From Arthrobacter sp. SLBN-83 (GTDB lineage Bacteria; Actinomycetota; Actinomycetes; Actinomycetales; Micrococcaceae), in contig NZ_VFMX01000001.1 in NCBI RefSeq assembly GCF_006715285.1, forward strand, positions 1,674,001-1,738,000: 64,000 bases of DNA, read 5' to 3'. The notes beneath the pieces are model-generated. The model was not told where the DNA came from, did no database searches, and saw nothing but the letters and a program-made list of their open reading frames with translations. The translations under genes and the position numbers were made by a program. Every line of letters starts with the position of its first letter. The stretch's first letter is position 1. Positions 45,053-53,771 of this stretch are shown here, piece by piece.

Positions 45053-45126
45053 TTTACCCGTAGACCAGATAAGAGGCAACCGGCCCGGCGCCTCCCAGGA
45101 CCGCGGCCGGCAGTGAGGATTTTTCG

Positions 45127-45831
45127 ATGGCTTCCGCCAAAATTTCCCGGCCCGGCCAGCCCAAAGCGCGGCTGAGCAGGGACATCGTGCTGGCCAAAGC
45201 CCTGGAGCTGGTTGACGCCGAAGGACTGGACGCGCTGACCATGCGCTGTTTGGGGCAGGAACTTGGCAGGGACCCCATGAGCCTCTACCGCTACGCCGAA
45301 AACCGCGCCGCCCTGCTCGATGGCGTGGCGGAGCTTGTCCTCGACCAGCTGTCAATCAATGCCGGGGACCCGGACTGGAAAGCACAGCTGCGGGTCCTTG
45401 CACACGACCTGCGCCGGCTGGCACTCCAGCACCCCAACGTTGTGCCACTGCTGGTAACGCGGCCCCTGTCCACGCCGCTGGGACTACGGCCGCTGGGCAC
45501 GCTGCGGCCACTGGAGCAGATCCTGTCCCTGCTGGTGGCGGCAGGATTCGAGCCTGCGGATGCGCTCCACGTCTACCGCGCCTACTATGGCTTCCTCTAT
45601 GGCCACATCCTCAACGAGCTGCAGGAGTACGTGGTGGACCCGGAAGAAAACGAGGTGCTGCTGCGGCTGGGACTCCACCGCCTGCCCGCCAAGGAGTTTC
45701 CCAGGCTGCGTGCCCTGGCGCCGGCCCTCGCGGAGTACGACGGCGGCATGGAGCTTGACCAGGGGCTCACCATCCTGCTCTCCGGGCTGGAGGCACAGCT
45801 TTCACGGCCCGTGGCACGTTCCGGCGCCTGA
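45127..45831 (+). CDS. TetR/AcrR-family regulator with TetR_C-type ligand domain
   Basis: A 234-residue repressor. The helix-turn-helix reads LDALTMRCLGQELGRDPMSLYRYAENRAALL at residues 38-68. It is followed by the all-helical TetR_C_1-like domain with AGFEPADALHVYRAYYGFLYGHILNELQEY near residue 140. A 15-bp operator-like repeat lies upstream. The divergent neighbour is only the small hypothetical gene, and the downstream genes are on the other strand, so the target besides itself is unclear. The ligand is unknown. Confidence 0.88.
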   Translation: MASAKISRPGQPKARLSRDIVLAKALELVDAEGLDALTMRCLGQELGRDPMSLYRYAENRAALLDGVAELVLDQLSINAGDPDWKAQLRVLAHDLRRLALQHPNVVPLLVTRPLSTPLGLRPLGTLRPLEQILSLLVAAGFEPADALHVYRAYYGFLYGHILNELQEYVVDPEENEVLLRLGLHRLPAKEFPRLRALAPALAEYDGGMELDQGLTILLSGLEAQLSRPVARSGA

Positions 45832-45843
45832 CGCTGAGAGCTG

Positions 45844-46308
45844 CTATTCGAATGACGCGCGCCGCCGGTCCTGGACGCGGGTGTTCCAGACATCCGGCCG
45901 GTTCACCTGGAACCTGCGGCCCGTCAACGCTTTGCCGTTCAGCCTGACATAGTTGGCCTTCTCGCCGGGCTGCCACGGCTCCAGGCCAAGTCCGTCCACT
46001 GCATCCCGGACGGCCTGGTCCTCGATGATTTCCGTGTCGCCCCGGAGTACTACGCTCCAGGCCTGTTCCGTTGAGGGGTCGTAGCCGTCGATTTCCAGTG
46101 CCGCCGGCCGTTCCATCCTGGCGCCCCAAAGCTTGGAGCCCGGGGCCGTGCGGAAGACGATGCTGCGCAGGTGCACCACGTAGTTCACAGGGAAGATTTC
46201 CGGATGCCCGTCAACCACGATGGCCAGCCGGCCCACCGTGTCATTGTCGAGCAGTTCCCAGCAGTCGTCGAAGGACAGGTTTTCGATCGGCAGGTTTCGC
46301 GAGTCCAT
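45844..46308 (-). CDS. Pyridoxamine 5'-phosphate oxidase-fold flavin/F420-type protein
   Basis: A 154-residue split beta-barrel protein with the opening SFDDCWELLDNDTVGRLAIVVDGHPEIFPVNYVV, a hallmark of the Pyridox_ox_2/PPOX family. Members bind FMN, F420 or haem; this short form gives no decisive cofactor motif. The ATG at 46308 is preferred over a GTG three codons upstream because AAGGTG lies about 8 nt before it. It is convergent with the TetR gene across 12 bp. Confidence 0.84.
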   Translation of the reverse strand: MDSRNLPIENLSFDDCWELLDNDTVGRLAIVVDGHPEIFPVNYVVHLRSIVFRTAPGSKLWGARMERPAALEIDGYDPSTEQAWSVVLRGDTEIIEDQAVRDAVDGLGLEPWQPGEKANYVRLNGKALTGRRFQVNRPDVWNTRVQDRRRASFE

Positions 46309-46368
46309 GGTCCACACCTTACGGGTGATGCGGGAGCGGGAAAAGGGATTAAGCGCCTGTTGCAGGGC

Positions 46369-47298
46369 CTAGTGGATACCGGCGAAAAGTGCGCTCAGCT
46401 CGGCAGTCAGTTCCTTCTGGACTGACGGGCTGCCGATCTGCTTCCCGTCGATCGTGTTCACAGGGGCAAGCAGGCGGACGCTGGAGATCAGCCAGACCGC
46501 ATCCGCGTCCAGGAGGTCCTGTGGCTCCAGCGGGCCGTAGCCCAGCTCCCAGCCTGCCGCCTTCGCAGCGGCGAAAAGAGCACCCTGGGAGGTTCCCGGG
46601 AGGATGCCGCTGTCCAACTGGGGTGTGATGAGGCGCTTCACCTGTGTGCCGTCGTCGGACTTTCCCGCATGCGCCAGCAGCACCGTGGACGTGGGGCCCT
46701 CCAGGACGCGGCCGTCGGAGGACAGGAAGATGACGTCGTCCGCGCCCTGCTTGTGCGCGTAGCGGAGGGCTGCCATGTTGACGGCGTAGGAAAGCGTCTT
46801 GGCCCCCAGGAGCAGCCAGGGTGCCCGCTCGGCCACGTCACTGTCGTAGCCGCGGTCAAGGAGGATAACGTCGATGCCCGTTTCGCGCTGCCGCCGGCCC
46901 GCGGCTCCGGCGGGCGATGCCTGTACCCAGGCCGTGGGCGCGGGGGCGCCCTCCACGCCGCGGGTCACCACCAGCTTGACCACCAGCTCATCGGCGGCAG
47001 GGTCGGTGGGCGGGTTCTCTGACCGGTGCCGGGCCACGGCAGCGGCAATGGCACGGCGCCACGCGTCCTGGTCCGGGATTACCAGGTCCAGCGCCGCGGC
47101 GGAGCCTGCCAGCCGGTCCAGGTGGGCCTGCATTTTCCGCACCGACCCGCCCACCGCCAGCATGGTTTCGAAGACGCCGTCGCCCCTGGTAACCCCAAGA
47201 TCCGTGACCAGCAGCTGGGGTTGGGAGGCATCGGCCGCCCTGCCGTCAGGGAATGCGGGATCGAGGAAAAGGAGAACCACTGGGGCTGGAGAGGTCAT
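46369..47298 (-). CDS. pabC: Aminotransferase class IV, probable 4-amino-4-deoxychorismate lyase
   Basis: A 309-residue fold-type IV PLP enzyme. The PLP lysine is Lys167 in LLLGAKTLSYAVNM. VTRGDGVFETMLAVGG near residue 37 and the LEGPTSTVLL loop near 207 are the phosphate and substrate-side motifs; the latter resembles the ADC lyase LEGTxSNV pattern. A branched-chain or D-amino acid aminotransferase remains possible. It would release pyruvate and p-aminobenzoate for folate. A PabB-containing gene lies 3 kb away on the same strand, which supports the assignment. Confidence 0.82.
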   Translation of the reverse strand: MTSPAPVVLLFLDPAFPDGRAADASQPQLLVTDLGVTRGDGVFETMLAVGGSVRKMQAHLDRLAGSAAALDLVIPDQDAWRRAIAAAVARHRSENPPTDPAADELVVKLVVTRGVEGAPAPTAWVQASPAGAAGRRQRETGIDVILLDRGYDSDVAERAPWLLLGAKTLSYAVNMAALRYAHKQGADDVIFLSSDGRVLEGPTSTVLLAHAGKSDDGTQVKRLITPQLDSGILPGTSQGALFAAAKAAGWELGYGPLEPQDLLDADAVWLISSVRLLAPVNTIDGKQIGSPSVQKELTAELSALFAGIH

Positions 47299-47392
47299 GG
47301 CACCAGCTTAGTGCGGCACCGCGGATAAGCTGGGCAGAGTGCCCCGGCCGGAAATCGTCCTCCGGAGCCCAAACCTCCCGGGAGTTATAGAC

Positions 47393-48868
47393 GTGTTGTG
47401 GCCTTTTTCGCTTGCCGGCACCGCGCCCACGTGGGTAGTGGTGCTCCTGGGCTTCATAGACCTGGCCATCAGGGTCCTGGCCCTGGGCATCATTCCCGGC
47501 AACCGGCGCCCCACCACGGCCATGGCCTGGCTGCTGGGGATTTTCTTCATTCCTTTCGTTGGCATCGTCCTGTTCCTGCTGTTCGGCAACTTCCAGTTGT
47601 CGAGGCGGCGGCGCGCCCAGCAGCAGCTGGTCAACGACCGGGTGCAGTCCGGCATCACCGCCCTCTCGGACGTCGAAAGCGACTACCCGGGACCGGAGTG
47701 GGTCAAGTCCGCCGCTGAACTCAACCGCACGTTGGGGTCGCTGCCCATGGTGGACGGCAACACCGTGGACCTCATTCCCGGGTACCCGGACTCCATCCTG
47801 GAAATGACGAAGGCTGTGCGGAAGGCGAAGAAGTTCGTCAACGCCGAGTTCTACATCATGAGCTCGGACCACGTCACCAATGATCTGCTCACCGCCCTGG
47901 AGGAAGCTGCCGAACGCGGCGTTGAAGTGCGGCTCCTGTTCGACCACATCGGCACACTGCGCATCAAGGGCTACAAGAAGCTGTTGAAGCGGCTCAAGGC
48001 GGGCAAGATCCAGTGGAAGCGGATGCTTCCCCTGCTGCCCATCCATGGCCAATGGCGCCGCCCGGACCTCCGCAACCACCGCAAGATCATGGTGGTGGAC
48101 GGCGAAATCGCGTTCACGGGGTCGCAGAACCTGATCGAGCCCTCCTACAACAACCCCCGCCACCGCAAAGCAGGCCGTGAATGGGTGGAACTGATGGCGT
48201 GCCTGCGCGGACCGATCGTGACCACCCTGAATGTCGTGTTCGCCACCGACTGGCTGAGCGAAACCGACGAATCACTGGAACACCAGCTGCAGCTTCCCTC
48301 GGATCCGCATCCCGGTGGCATCACCGCCCAGGTGGTGCCCAGCGGCCCGGGTTTCATTACCGAGAACAACCTGCGGCTGTTCAACACCCTCATTTACTCG
48401 GCGCAGCACCGGATCTCCATCTGCAGCCCCTACTTCGTTCCGGACGATTCACTCCTGTACGCCATCACCACGGCGGCCCAGCGGGGCGTTGACGTGGAAC
48501 TGTTCGTGTCCGAGAAGGGCGACCAGTTCCTGGTCCACCACGCGCAGCGCTCCTACTACGAGGCCCTCCTCGAAGCCGGCGTGCGCATCTACCTGTACAA
48601 GGCCCCGTTCGTGCTGCACGCCAAGCACTTCACCATCGACGACGAAGTGGCCGTCCTGGGATCCAGCAACATGGACATGCGCTCGTTCTCGCTGAACCTT
48701 GAGGTCTCCGTGATGCTCCTGGGCGAGGACATTGTGAACAAGATGCGGGCAGTGGAGGACACCTACCGGGACATCTCCCACGAGCTGAAGCTGGCGGACT
48801 GGGTCACCCGGCCGCTGCCCGCACGGTACGTGGACAACGTGGCCCGGCTGACGGCGACGGTTCAGTAA
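47393..48868 (+). CDS. cls: Cardiolipin synthase
   Basis: A 491-residue phospholipase D-superfamily enzyme that joins two phosphatidylglycerols to form cardiolipin at the inner membrane. Two N-terminal helices come first. HKD motif 1 is NHRKIMVVDGEIAFTGSQN (near residue 225) and HKD motif 2 is HAKHFTIDDEVAVLGSSNMD (near 410). The GTG at 47393 has GGGAG 8 nt upstream; an in-frame GTG at 47339 lacks a site and would leave only 40 bp to the divergent pabC gene. The length is normal for bacterial Cls. Confidence 0.94.
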   Translation: MLWPFSLAGTAPTWVVVLLGFIDLAIRVLALGIIPGNRRPTTAMAWLLGIFFIPFVGIVLFLLFGNFQLSRRRRAQQQLVNDRVQSGITALSDVESDYPGPEWVKSAAELNRTLGSLPMVDGNTVDLIPGYPDSILEMTKAVRKAKKFVNAEFYIMSSDHVTNDLLTALEEAAERGVEVRLLFDHIGTLRIKGYKKLLKRLKAGKIQWKRMLPLLPIHGQWRRPDLRNHRKIMVVDGEIAFTGSQNLIEPSYNNPRHRKAGREWVELMACLRGPIVTTLNVVFATDWLSETDESLEHQLQLPSDPHPGGITAQVVPSGPGFITENNLRLFNTLIYSAQHRISICSPYFVPDDSLLYAITTAAQRGVDVELFVSEKGDQFLVHHAQRSYYEALLEAGVRIYLYKAPFVLHAKHFTIDDEVAVLGSSNMDMRSFSLNLEVSVMLLGEDIVNKMRAVEDTYRDISHELKLADWVTRPLPARYVDNVARLTATVQ

Positions 48869-48918
48869 GGCCACGGTTCAGTAAGGGCACCTTTCAGTAA
48901 AGGCGCGGTGCGGTAAAG

Positions 48919-50193
48919 CTAGTCGTCGGCATTGACCCGCTGGCCGTCGTCGCGCCCTGCGTGTTCCGCCCAACCGCCCTTGCGGTAGGCGGGAGTTCCT
49001 ACGGCAAGCACCGTCACCGCCAGGGCGCAGCTGCCGATCATGACGCTGACCATCGACAGCGAGTTTCCGCCCAGGACCCCTACCAGAGGGCTGACGAGTC
49101 CGGCCACCCCGGACTGCAGGGCGCCGATGACCGCTGCCGCGGTTCCCGCCATGTGGCCGTAATTGTGCAGTGCCAGGACGGAGGCGTTCGCCGGGACCAT
49201 GCCCTGCATCGACAGCACCAGCCAGAGGCCTGCGATTGCCCCGAACGCTCCGCCGGCACCCGTTGCCACCACCACGAGCAGCAGCAGGGCCAGGACCAGC
49301 TGGACCAGCAGTGCGGTGCGCAGGAGGCGGACCGGCGGGAATTTCTTGACCAGGGCGGCGTTGAGCTGGGCCGACAGGACAAGCGCGGCGCCGTTGACGG
49401 CGAAGACCAGGGCGAACTGCTGGGCGGTGAGGCCGTATTCGTTTTGGAAGACGAAGGGCGACCCCACCACGTAGCTCATGATCAGGGCCAGCCCCAGGCC
49501 GGGAATGACGGCCAGCGCCATGAAATGCCTGTCCCGCAGCAGCGCCCAGTAGGCCCGGGCAACATGCTTGGGGTGGCCGGGACTGCGCCGGTCCTCCGGC
49601 AGCGTCTCCGGCATGAATCTCAGGACGATTGCCACCAGGACCACCCCGATAAGCGCCAGCGCGTAGAAGACCGCACGCCAGTTCCAGGCCCCGGCGATGG
49701 CCTGGCCCACGGTGGGGGCAAGGAGCGGCGCCACGCCGATCACCAGCATTAACCGGGAGAGCAGCTGGGCGGCAGCCGAGCCGACAAAGCGGTCACGGAT
49801 CACCGCGAGTGCCACCACCGCGGCCGCCGCGTTGAAGAAGCCCTGCAGCACGCGCAGCCCCGTCAGCGTTTCGATGTTTGGGGTCATGGAGCACAGCAGC
49901 GAGATGGCCACGTGCAGGGTAATGCCGATGATGAGGGGAAGCCGCCGCCCGAACCGGTCCGAGAACGGGCCGATCACCAGCTGGCCAAACCCTGCCCCGA
50001 CCAGGGTTCCGGACAATGTCAGCTGGGCCGCGGTTTGGGTAGTGTGGAGGTCGGCTTCCACGGCAGGCAGGGAGGGCAGGTACATGTCCGTGGTGAGTGC
50101 CGGAAGCGCGGCCAAGGCGCCAAGCATGAGGACGTATTTGAAGCTGCGCGGTCCCTGCTTGCTGGTGGTGCGGGGTTGGGAGGAGTCCGTCAC
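48919..50193 (-). CDS. Bcr/CflA-family multidrug efflux MFS transporter
   Basis: A 424-residue drug:proton antiporter of 12 helices. The Bcr/CflA signatures are LPALTTDMYLPSLPAVEADLHTT near residue 34, GFGQLVIGPFSDRFGRRLPLIIG near 68, and RVLQGFFNAAAAVVALAVIRD near 115. It is probably active against chloramphenicol- or bicyclomycin-like compounds by family. A 25-residue hydrophilic tail ends the protein. The gene is single and convergent with cls. Its promoter region, 50194-50360, shows no clear palindrome. Confidence 0.93.
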   Translation of the reverse strand: MTDSSQPRTTSKQGPRSFKYVLMLGALAALPALTTDMYLPSLPAVEADLHTTQTAAQLTLSGTLVGAGFGQLVIGPFSDRFGRRLPLIIGITLHVAISLLCSMTPNIETLTGLRVLQGFFNAAAAVVALAVIRDRFVGSAAAQLLSRLMLVIGVAPLLAPTVGQAIAGAWNWRAVFYALALIGVVLVAIVLRFMPETLPEDRRSPGHPKHVARAYWALLRDRHFMALAVIPGLGLALIMSYVVGSPFVFQNEYGLTAQQFALVFAVNGAALVLSAQLNAALVKKFPPVRLLRTALLVQLVLALLLLVVVATGAGGAFGAIAGLWLVLSMQGMVPANASVLALHNYGHMAGTAAAVIGALQSGVAGLVSPLVGVLGGNSLSMVSVMIGSCALAVTVLAVGTPAYRKGGWAEHAGRDDGQRVNADD

Positions 50194-50360
50194 GCGGCAA
50201 ACCTAACTCGATAAAGCGCCTTGGAGTCCGCCGCATGGCTTGAGCGGTTCAGCTGACGCTTTGAGGCCCTACCCCCTGCATCGTCCTCCTAAACCGGCGT
50301 CCGCAGTTTGGATGGTCGGCCGGGTGCCGGTGGCAAAGGCGGGCGGTCCGCGATCCGGTG

Positions 50361-52439
50361 TCAGGCTTCGGGGAAGGTTGCGCCCAGGGTAGAGAGCACG
50401 CCGTAGGCCTTGGTGCGGATCTCCTCATATTCCTCGTCCGGAACGGAGTCCGAGGTGATGGCGCCGCCGACGCCGAGAGAGAGTTCCACAGTCCCGTCCC
50501 CTGCCGTGTTGAGCGCCAGCGTCCGGATGGCGACGGCGAGGTCGGCCGCCCCGTTGAGCGAAAAGTAGCCGATGGCGCCGGAGTAGAGGCCCCGTGGCCC
50601 CGCCTCCAGCCGGTCCAGGATGGCCATGGTACTGATCTTGGGGGCGCCGGTCATGGAGCCTGCCGGGAAACACGCCGCCACCGCTTCTGCCCTGGGTGCC
50701 CCCGGGAGGAGCTGCGCGTCGATGGTGCTGACCATCTGGTGGACTGTGGCGTAGCTTTCGATCGCGCAAAGCCGGCTGACCGTAACGGAGCCGGGTTCGG
50801 CAAAGTGGCTGAGGTCGTTGCGCAGCAGGTCCACGATCATGATGTTCTCTGCCCGGTCCTTCAGGGAGGTGGCCAGGTCCGTGCGCAGCCGGCTGTCCTC
50901 CTCCGGATCGGCAGCCCGGCGGCGGGTGCCCTTGATCGGCTCGGCGCGCATGCCGCCGTCGGACGCTATCTTCAGGAACCGTTCCGGGGAGGTGCTGGCC
51001 ACGGCCACGTCTCCCAGCCGGAGGTAGCTGGCAAACGGTGCCGGGTTCCTGCGGCGCAGTGCCAGGTACGTGGACCACGGGTCCAGCGAGCCGGCCGGAA
51101 TGCGGGCTTCGAGCGTGGTGGTCAGGCACACCTCGTAGGTGTTTCCCTGGGCAATTTCGTGCTGGGCGGCGGCGATCTTTTCCCGGTACCCGGCGCCGGT
51201 GTCCCGGCTGCGGAAGGCAGGCGGTGGGGACGGTACGACGCCGGTGCTGCCGCCGGCTTCTGCGGTTGGACCTGCCACAGCCGCGGCGGTTTGCACGGCC
51301 GCCCGCGTCCGGGCCAGCCACTCGCCGGCATCGGGTGCTTCCAGCGCCAGGAGCCAGGCGGCACCTTCGGCGTGGTCCAGGACCACGGCCCGCCCGGCGA
51401 AAATCAAGGCGGCGTCCGGGGTGGGTGCGGAAACATCGCTGCCGCCCGTTTCGCGCTTCAACTCATAGCCCAGGCAGCCCAGCCAGCCCAGCGTGAATTC
51501 GCCGGGGTAGCCCTCCGGAGTGCGCACCGCCCGACGCCCCCAGACGCTATCCAGCCAGCGGAAGAACGGACCCGGGACTTTCGCGGTGCACGAGCCGGCG
51601 CTGATCCGGCTTACGCCCGAACGGTGCGTGACGGACTGTCCGAACGTGCCGCCGTCGTCCGCCATGATGCTGAACCGGCTGCGTCCGGCGGCAGTCCGCT
51701 CTGCCGGGTCCGAGGCGTCGTAACCACCTGTACCCGCGTTCGAAGAGTCCAGCCACACGGCGTTGGCCGATGCTCCATACAGCGACTGGAACAGTGCAGG
51801 CGCGTCCGGCGCGGCATCCACCCGCTCGGCGTGGAGCCGCAGGCCGAGGCGGGCAGACAGTTCGGGCGCCAAGGTAGGTGCCAGGGCGGGCAGGTAGGGG
51901 AGGAGTTGCAGCACGTCGGACGGGGCCGATCCGTCTGCCAGGTTCTGGACGCGGAGGTCAGCGTGTCCGGGCACGTCGTCGCGTCCCAGCCATTCATCCT
52001 CCTGCGCAGCCCAGCGGTCCCAATGCGGTTCAAAGGTTGCCCCGTCCCGGTCCAGCGCCCGGGTCCGGCGGACATCGTCCGGTGACTCGGCCCAAACCAC
52101 CGCGTCAATCAGGGGGCGGGCGGCTTCCGCGGCGGCCCCTACGCCCTCCACGATGACGATCTCCGCGGGCAGCGTCACCCGGGCATCGCCGTCGTAATGG
52201 TTCTCCCAGTCCCAGCTGGTCCAGGCGGCAGCCTCGCCACGGCTCAACGGTGTGAGGACCGTGGTGACATAGCGTTCGATGCCCGCGGCCAGTCCGTCCC
52301 AGCCGGGGTAGATGTCCTCCAGGTGGAACAGCGAGACCTTGCGGTGGGCGCGGAGCCGTGCCGCGAGTTCGACGGCGAGGGTGGTCTTCCCTGCGCCGGA
52401 GCGCCCGTCGACGGCGATGATGACGGGGGCTGGGCTCAT
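50361..52439 (-). CDS. pabB: Nucleoside-kinase-like P-loop domain fused to aminodeoxychorismate synthase I (PabB)
   Basis: A 692-residue fusion. Residues 1-180 form a uridine-kinase-like P-loop domain with Walker A GRSGAGKTT at 12-20 and the base-side LEDIYPGWDGL. Residues 200-692 form a chorismate-binding PabB. The PIKGTRRR motif carries the Lys that sets PabB apart from anthranilate synthase; GNTYEVCLTTTLEA, VDLLRNDLS and FPAGSMTGAPKI are further signatures. PabB makes aminodeoxychorismate from chorismate with ammonia from PabA, which is not in this window. The role of the kinase domain is unknown; its catalytic core seems intact. Confidence 0.9.
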   Translation of the reverse strand: MSPAPVIIAVDGRSGAGKTTLAVELAARLRAHRKVSLFHLEDIYPGWDGLAAGIERYVTTVLTPLSRGEAAAWTSWDWENHYDGDARVTLPAEIVIVEGVGAAAEAARPLIDAVVWAESPDDVRRTRALDRDGATFEPHWDRWAAQEDEWLGRDDVPGHADLRVQNLADGSAPSDVLQLLPYLPALAPTLAPELSARLGLRLHAERVDAAPDAPALFQSLYGASANAVWLDSSNAGTGGYDASDPAERTAAGRSRFSIMADDGGTFGQSVTHRSGVSRISAGSCTAKVPGPFFRWLDSVWGRRAVRTPEGYPGEFTLGWLGCLGYELKRETGGSDVSAPTPDAALIFAGRAVVLDHAEGAAWLLALEAPDAGEWLARTRAAVQTAAAVAGPTAEAGGSTGVVPSPPPAFRSRDTGAGYREKIAAAQHEIAQGNTYEVCLTTTLEARIPAGSLDPWSTYLALRRRNPAPFASYLRLGDVAVASTSPERFLKIASDGGMRAEPIKGTRRRAADPEEDSRLRTDLATSLKDRAENIMIVDLLRNDLSHFAEPGSVTVSRLCAIESYATVHQMVSTIDAQLLPGAPRAEAVAACFPAGSMTGAPKISTMAILDRLEAGPRGLYSGAIGYFSLNGAADLAVAIRTLALNTAGDGTVELSLGVGGAITSDSVPDEEYEEIRTKAYGVLSTLGATFPEA

Positions 52440-52486
52440 GGACTAGAGCGTACCGTTTTCCGTGTGCCCGGTGCCTTTGCGTCCCG

Positions 52487-53041
52487 TCATTCGACGGAAG
52501 GGACGGACCGTGAGGCATGGCGGCCGCTGCTTAGGTGGCCGCCAAGGAATCCGCTCACCAGCAGCAGTACCGCTCCCGCCCTCGCCAGGCCGACGCCCAG
52601 CTCGTGACGGCCACGTGACCTGGCTGTCCAGGACGCCGCATAGACAGCGGTGGCGGCGGCGTTGGCGGCAGCATGCACAATCCCTACACGTTTGAGGGCG
52701 ATGTCCTTTTCGGACCATGAGGCCCAGCCGGAAAGGGCGGTGGGGACGGCGGCGGCAACACCGAGGCCCACCAGCCGCCGGGCGGAACTGCGGGAGTCCT
52801 CGCCGTGGAAAAGGTCCAGGAACACTGCTGACCACCAGGCGCCGAACGGGCCGTCAGTGAGGATGACATGCAAGGGGATGCCCTTGGTGTCACCGCGGAC
52901 AAACGCCCGGATTCTGTCCCGCGCCATCAGGCGGGACGCAAAGGGTTCGATGCCCTTGACTGCCCCATCCACGGACCGTGCCTCTTCCAATGCGGCAAGG
53001 AGCCGGGCGTACGTGCCGGATGGGCGGGGGCGGGCATCCAT
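52487..53041 (-). CDS. DUF2231 membrane protein
   Basis: A protein of about 184 residues. A cytoplasmic N-terminus of about 50 residues is followed by four helices with the DUF2231 pattern GIPLHVILTDGPFGAWWSAVFLDLF near residue 57 and LVGLGVAAAVPTALSGWASWSEKD. The function of DUF2231 proteins is not established; some sit near haem or redox proteins. The ATG at 53041 has no Shine-Dalgarno sequence, so the message may be leaderless. A longer frame upstream would overlap the phosphatase gene and is not preferred. It lies 47 bp before the kinase-PabB gene on the same strand. Confidence 0.8.
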   Translation of the reverse strand: MDARPRPSGTYARLLAALEEARSVDGAVKGIEPFASRLMARDRIRAFVRGDTKGIPLHVILTDGPFGAWWSAVFLDLFHGEDSRSSARRLVGLGVAAAVPTALSGWASWSEKDIALKRVGIVHAAANAAATAVYAASWTARSRGRHELGVGLARAGAVLLLVSGFLGGHLSSGRHASRSVPSVE

Positions 53042-53103
53042 GCAGCTCAAAATACTCTTGGCGCTGCCGGATTGCACGGCCTTTTCCTGGACCGCGATGG
53101 CCC

Positions 53104-53637
53104 CTAGTGCGGTTGGAGTTGGGTGTTCTGCAGGACCGCTGCCTTGATGTGCCCGACAAGCCCCGGCAGGGCGGCGTGGATTTGATGCCACACGGCGTCG
53201 AAATCCGCGTGCCCGCCGTACCAGGGATCCTCGATGCCCTGATCCAGGCGGTCACGTTCCGCCATGGCCGGATCAAAACTGCGGAGCATCCGGATTTTGT
53301 CCAGCGCTTCCTGGTCCGGCGCGGCTTCAGTCAGCCAGGCGTAGTGGTCAATGTCCAGGGCCAGGATCAGGTCGCGCTCGCGGAACCACTCAGGCTCCCA
53401 CTCGCGCGCCACATGATGCTCCGAGGCCAGTTGGGTCACCGCAAGGCGGCGGGCCGCGCGGGGGTCAATGGGCCGGCCGGCCTCGTAACCGGTGATGCCG
53501 GCGGAGTCCACCTCCACCAGTCCGTCAAGGCCTTCGCGTTCCAAGGCTGCCTCGAGCATAAGCTCGGCCATGGGAGACCGGCAGATGTTGCCCGTGCAGA
53601 CGGTGATCACGCGATATGCGCTCGACGTTGAGTTCAT
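53104..53637 (-). CDS. Low-molecular-weight protein-tyrosine phosphatase
   Basis: A 177-residue phosphatase. The P-loop is Cys14-TGNIC-Arg20-SP, and the general-acid DPW loop near residue 140 completes the active site. The ATG at 53637 is used; another ATG four codons upstream (53649) is an equal possibility. Family members reverse tyrosine kinases in capsule and envelope control or act as arsenate reductases; the Cys pattern here is that of the phosphatase. A perfect 16-bp palindrome lies at -56. Confidence 0.92.
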   Translation of the reverse strand: MNSTSSAYRVITVCTGNICRSPMAELMLEAALEREGLDGLVEVDSAGITGYEAGRPIDPRAARRLAVTQLASEHHVAREWEPEWFRERDLILALDIDHYAWLTEAAPDQEALDKIRMLRSFDPAMAERDRLDQGIEDPWYGGHADFDAVWHQIHAALPGLVGHIKAAVLQNTQLQPH

Positions 53638-53692
53638 GGAACTAAGCATGCGCGCTGGCGAACCCTCTTGGCTACCCGCCTGTTCACATTGT

Positions 53693-53708
53693 TTTACAAG
53701 CTTGTAAA
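53693..53708. promoter_or_regulatory. Perfect 16-bp palindrome before the phosphatase gene
   Basis: TTTACAAGCTTGTAAA is self-complementary and AT-rich against a GC-rich background. It lies in the intergenic region between the LysE-type exporter stop and the phosphatase start. It overlaps a -35-like TTTACA, so it is a likely repressor site. Confidence 0.7.
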
Positions 53709-53771
53709 GATGCATTACCGCACGGGAAATGGGTATATACCACGCTGGTGGCGGACCGGGAAAGGCGCTCG

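Noticed and set aside
48869..48910. Three short TTCAGTAA/GCGGTAAA repeats after cls
   Set aside because: Short, imperfect and without symmetry; probably slippage-type sequence with no clear role.
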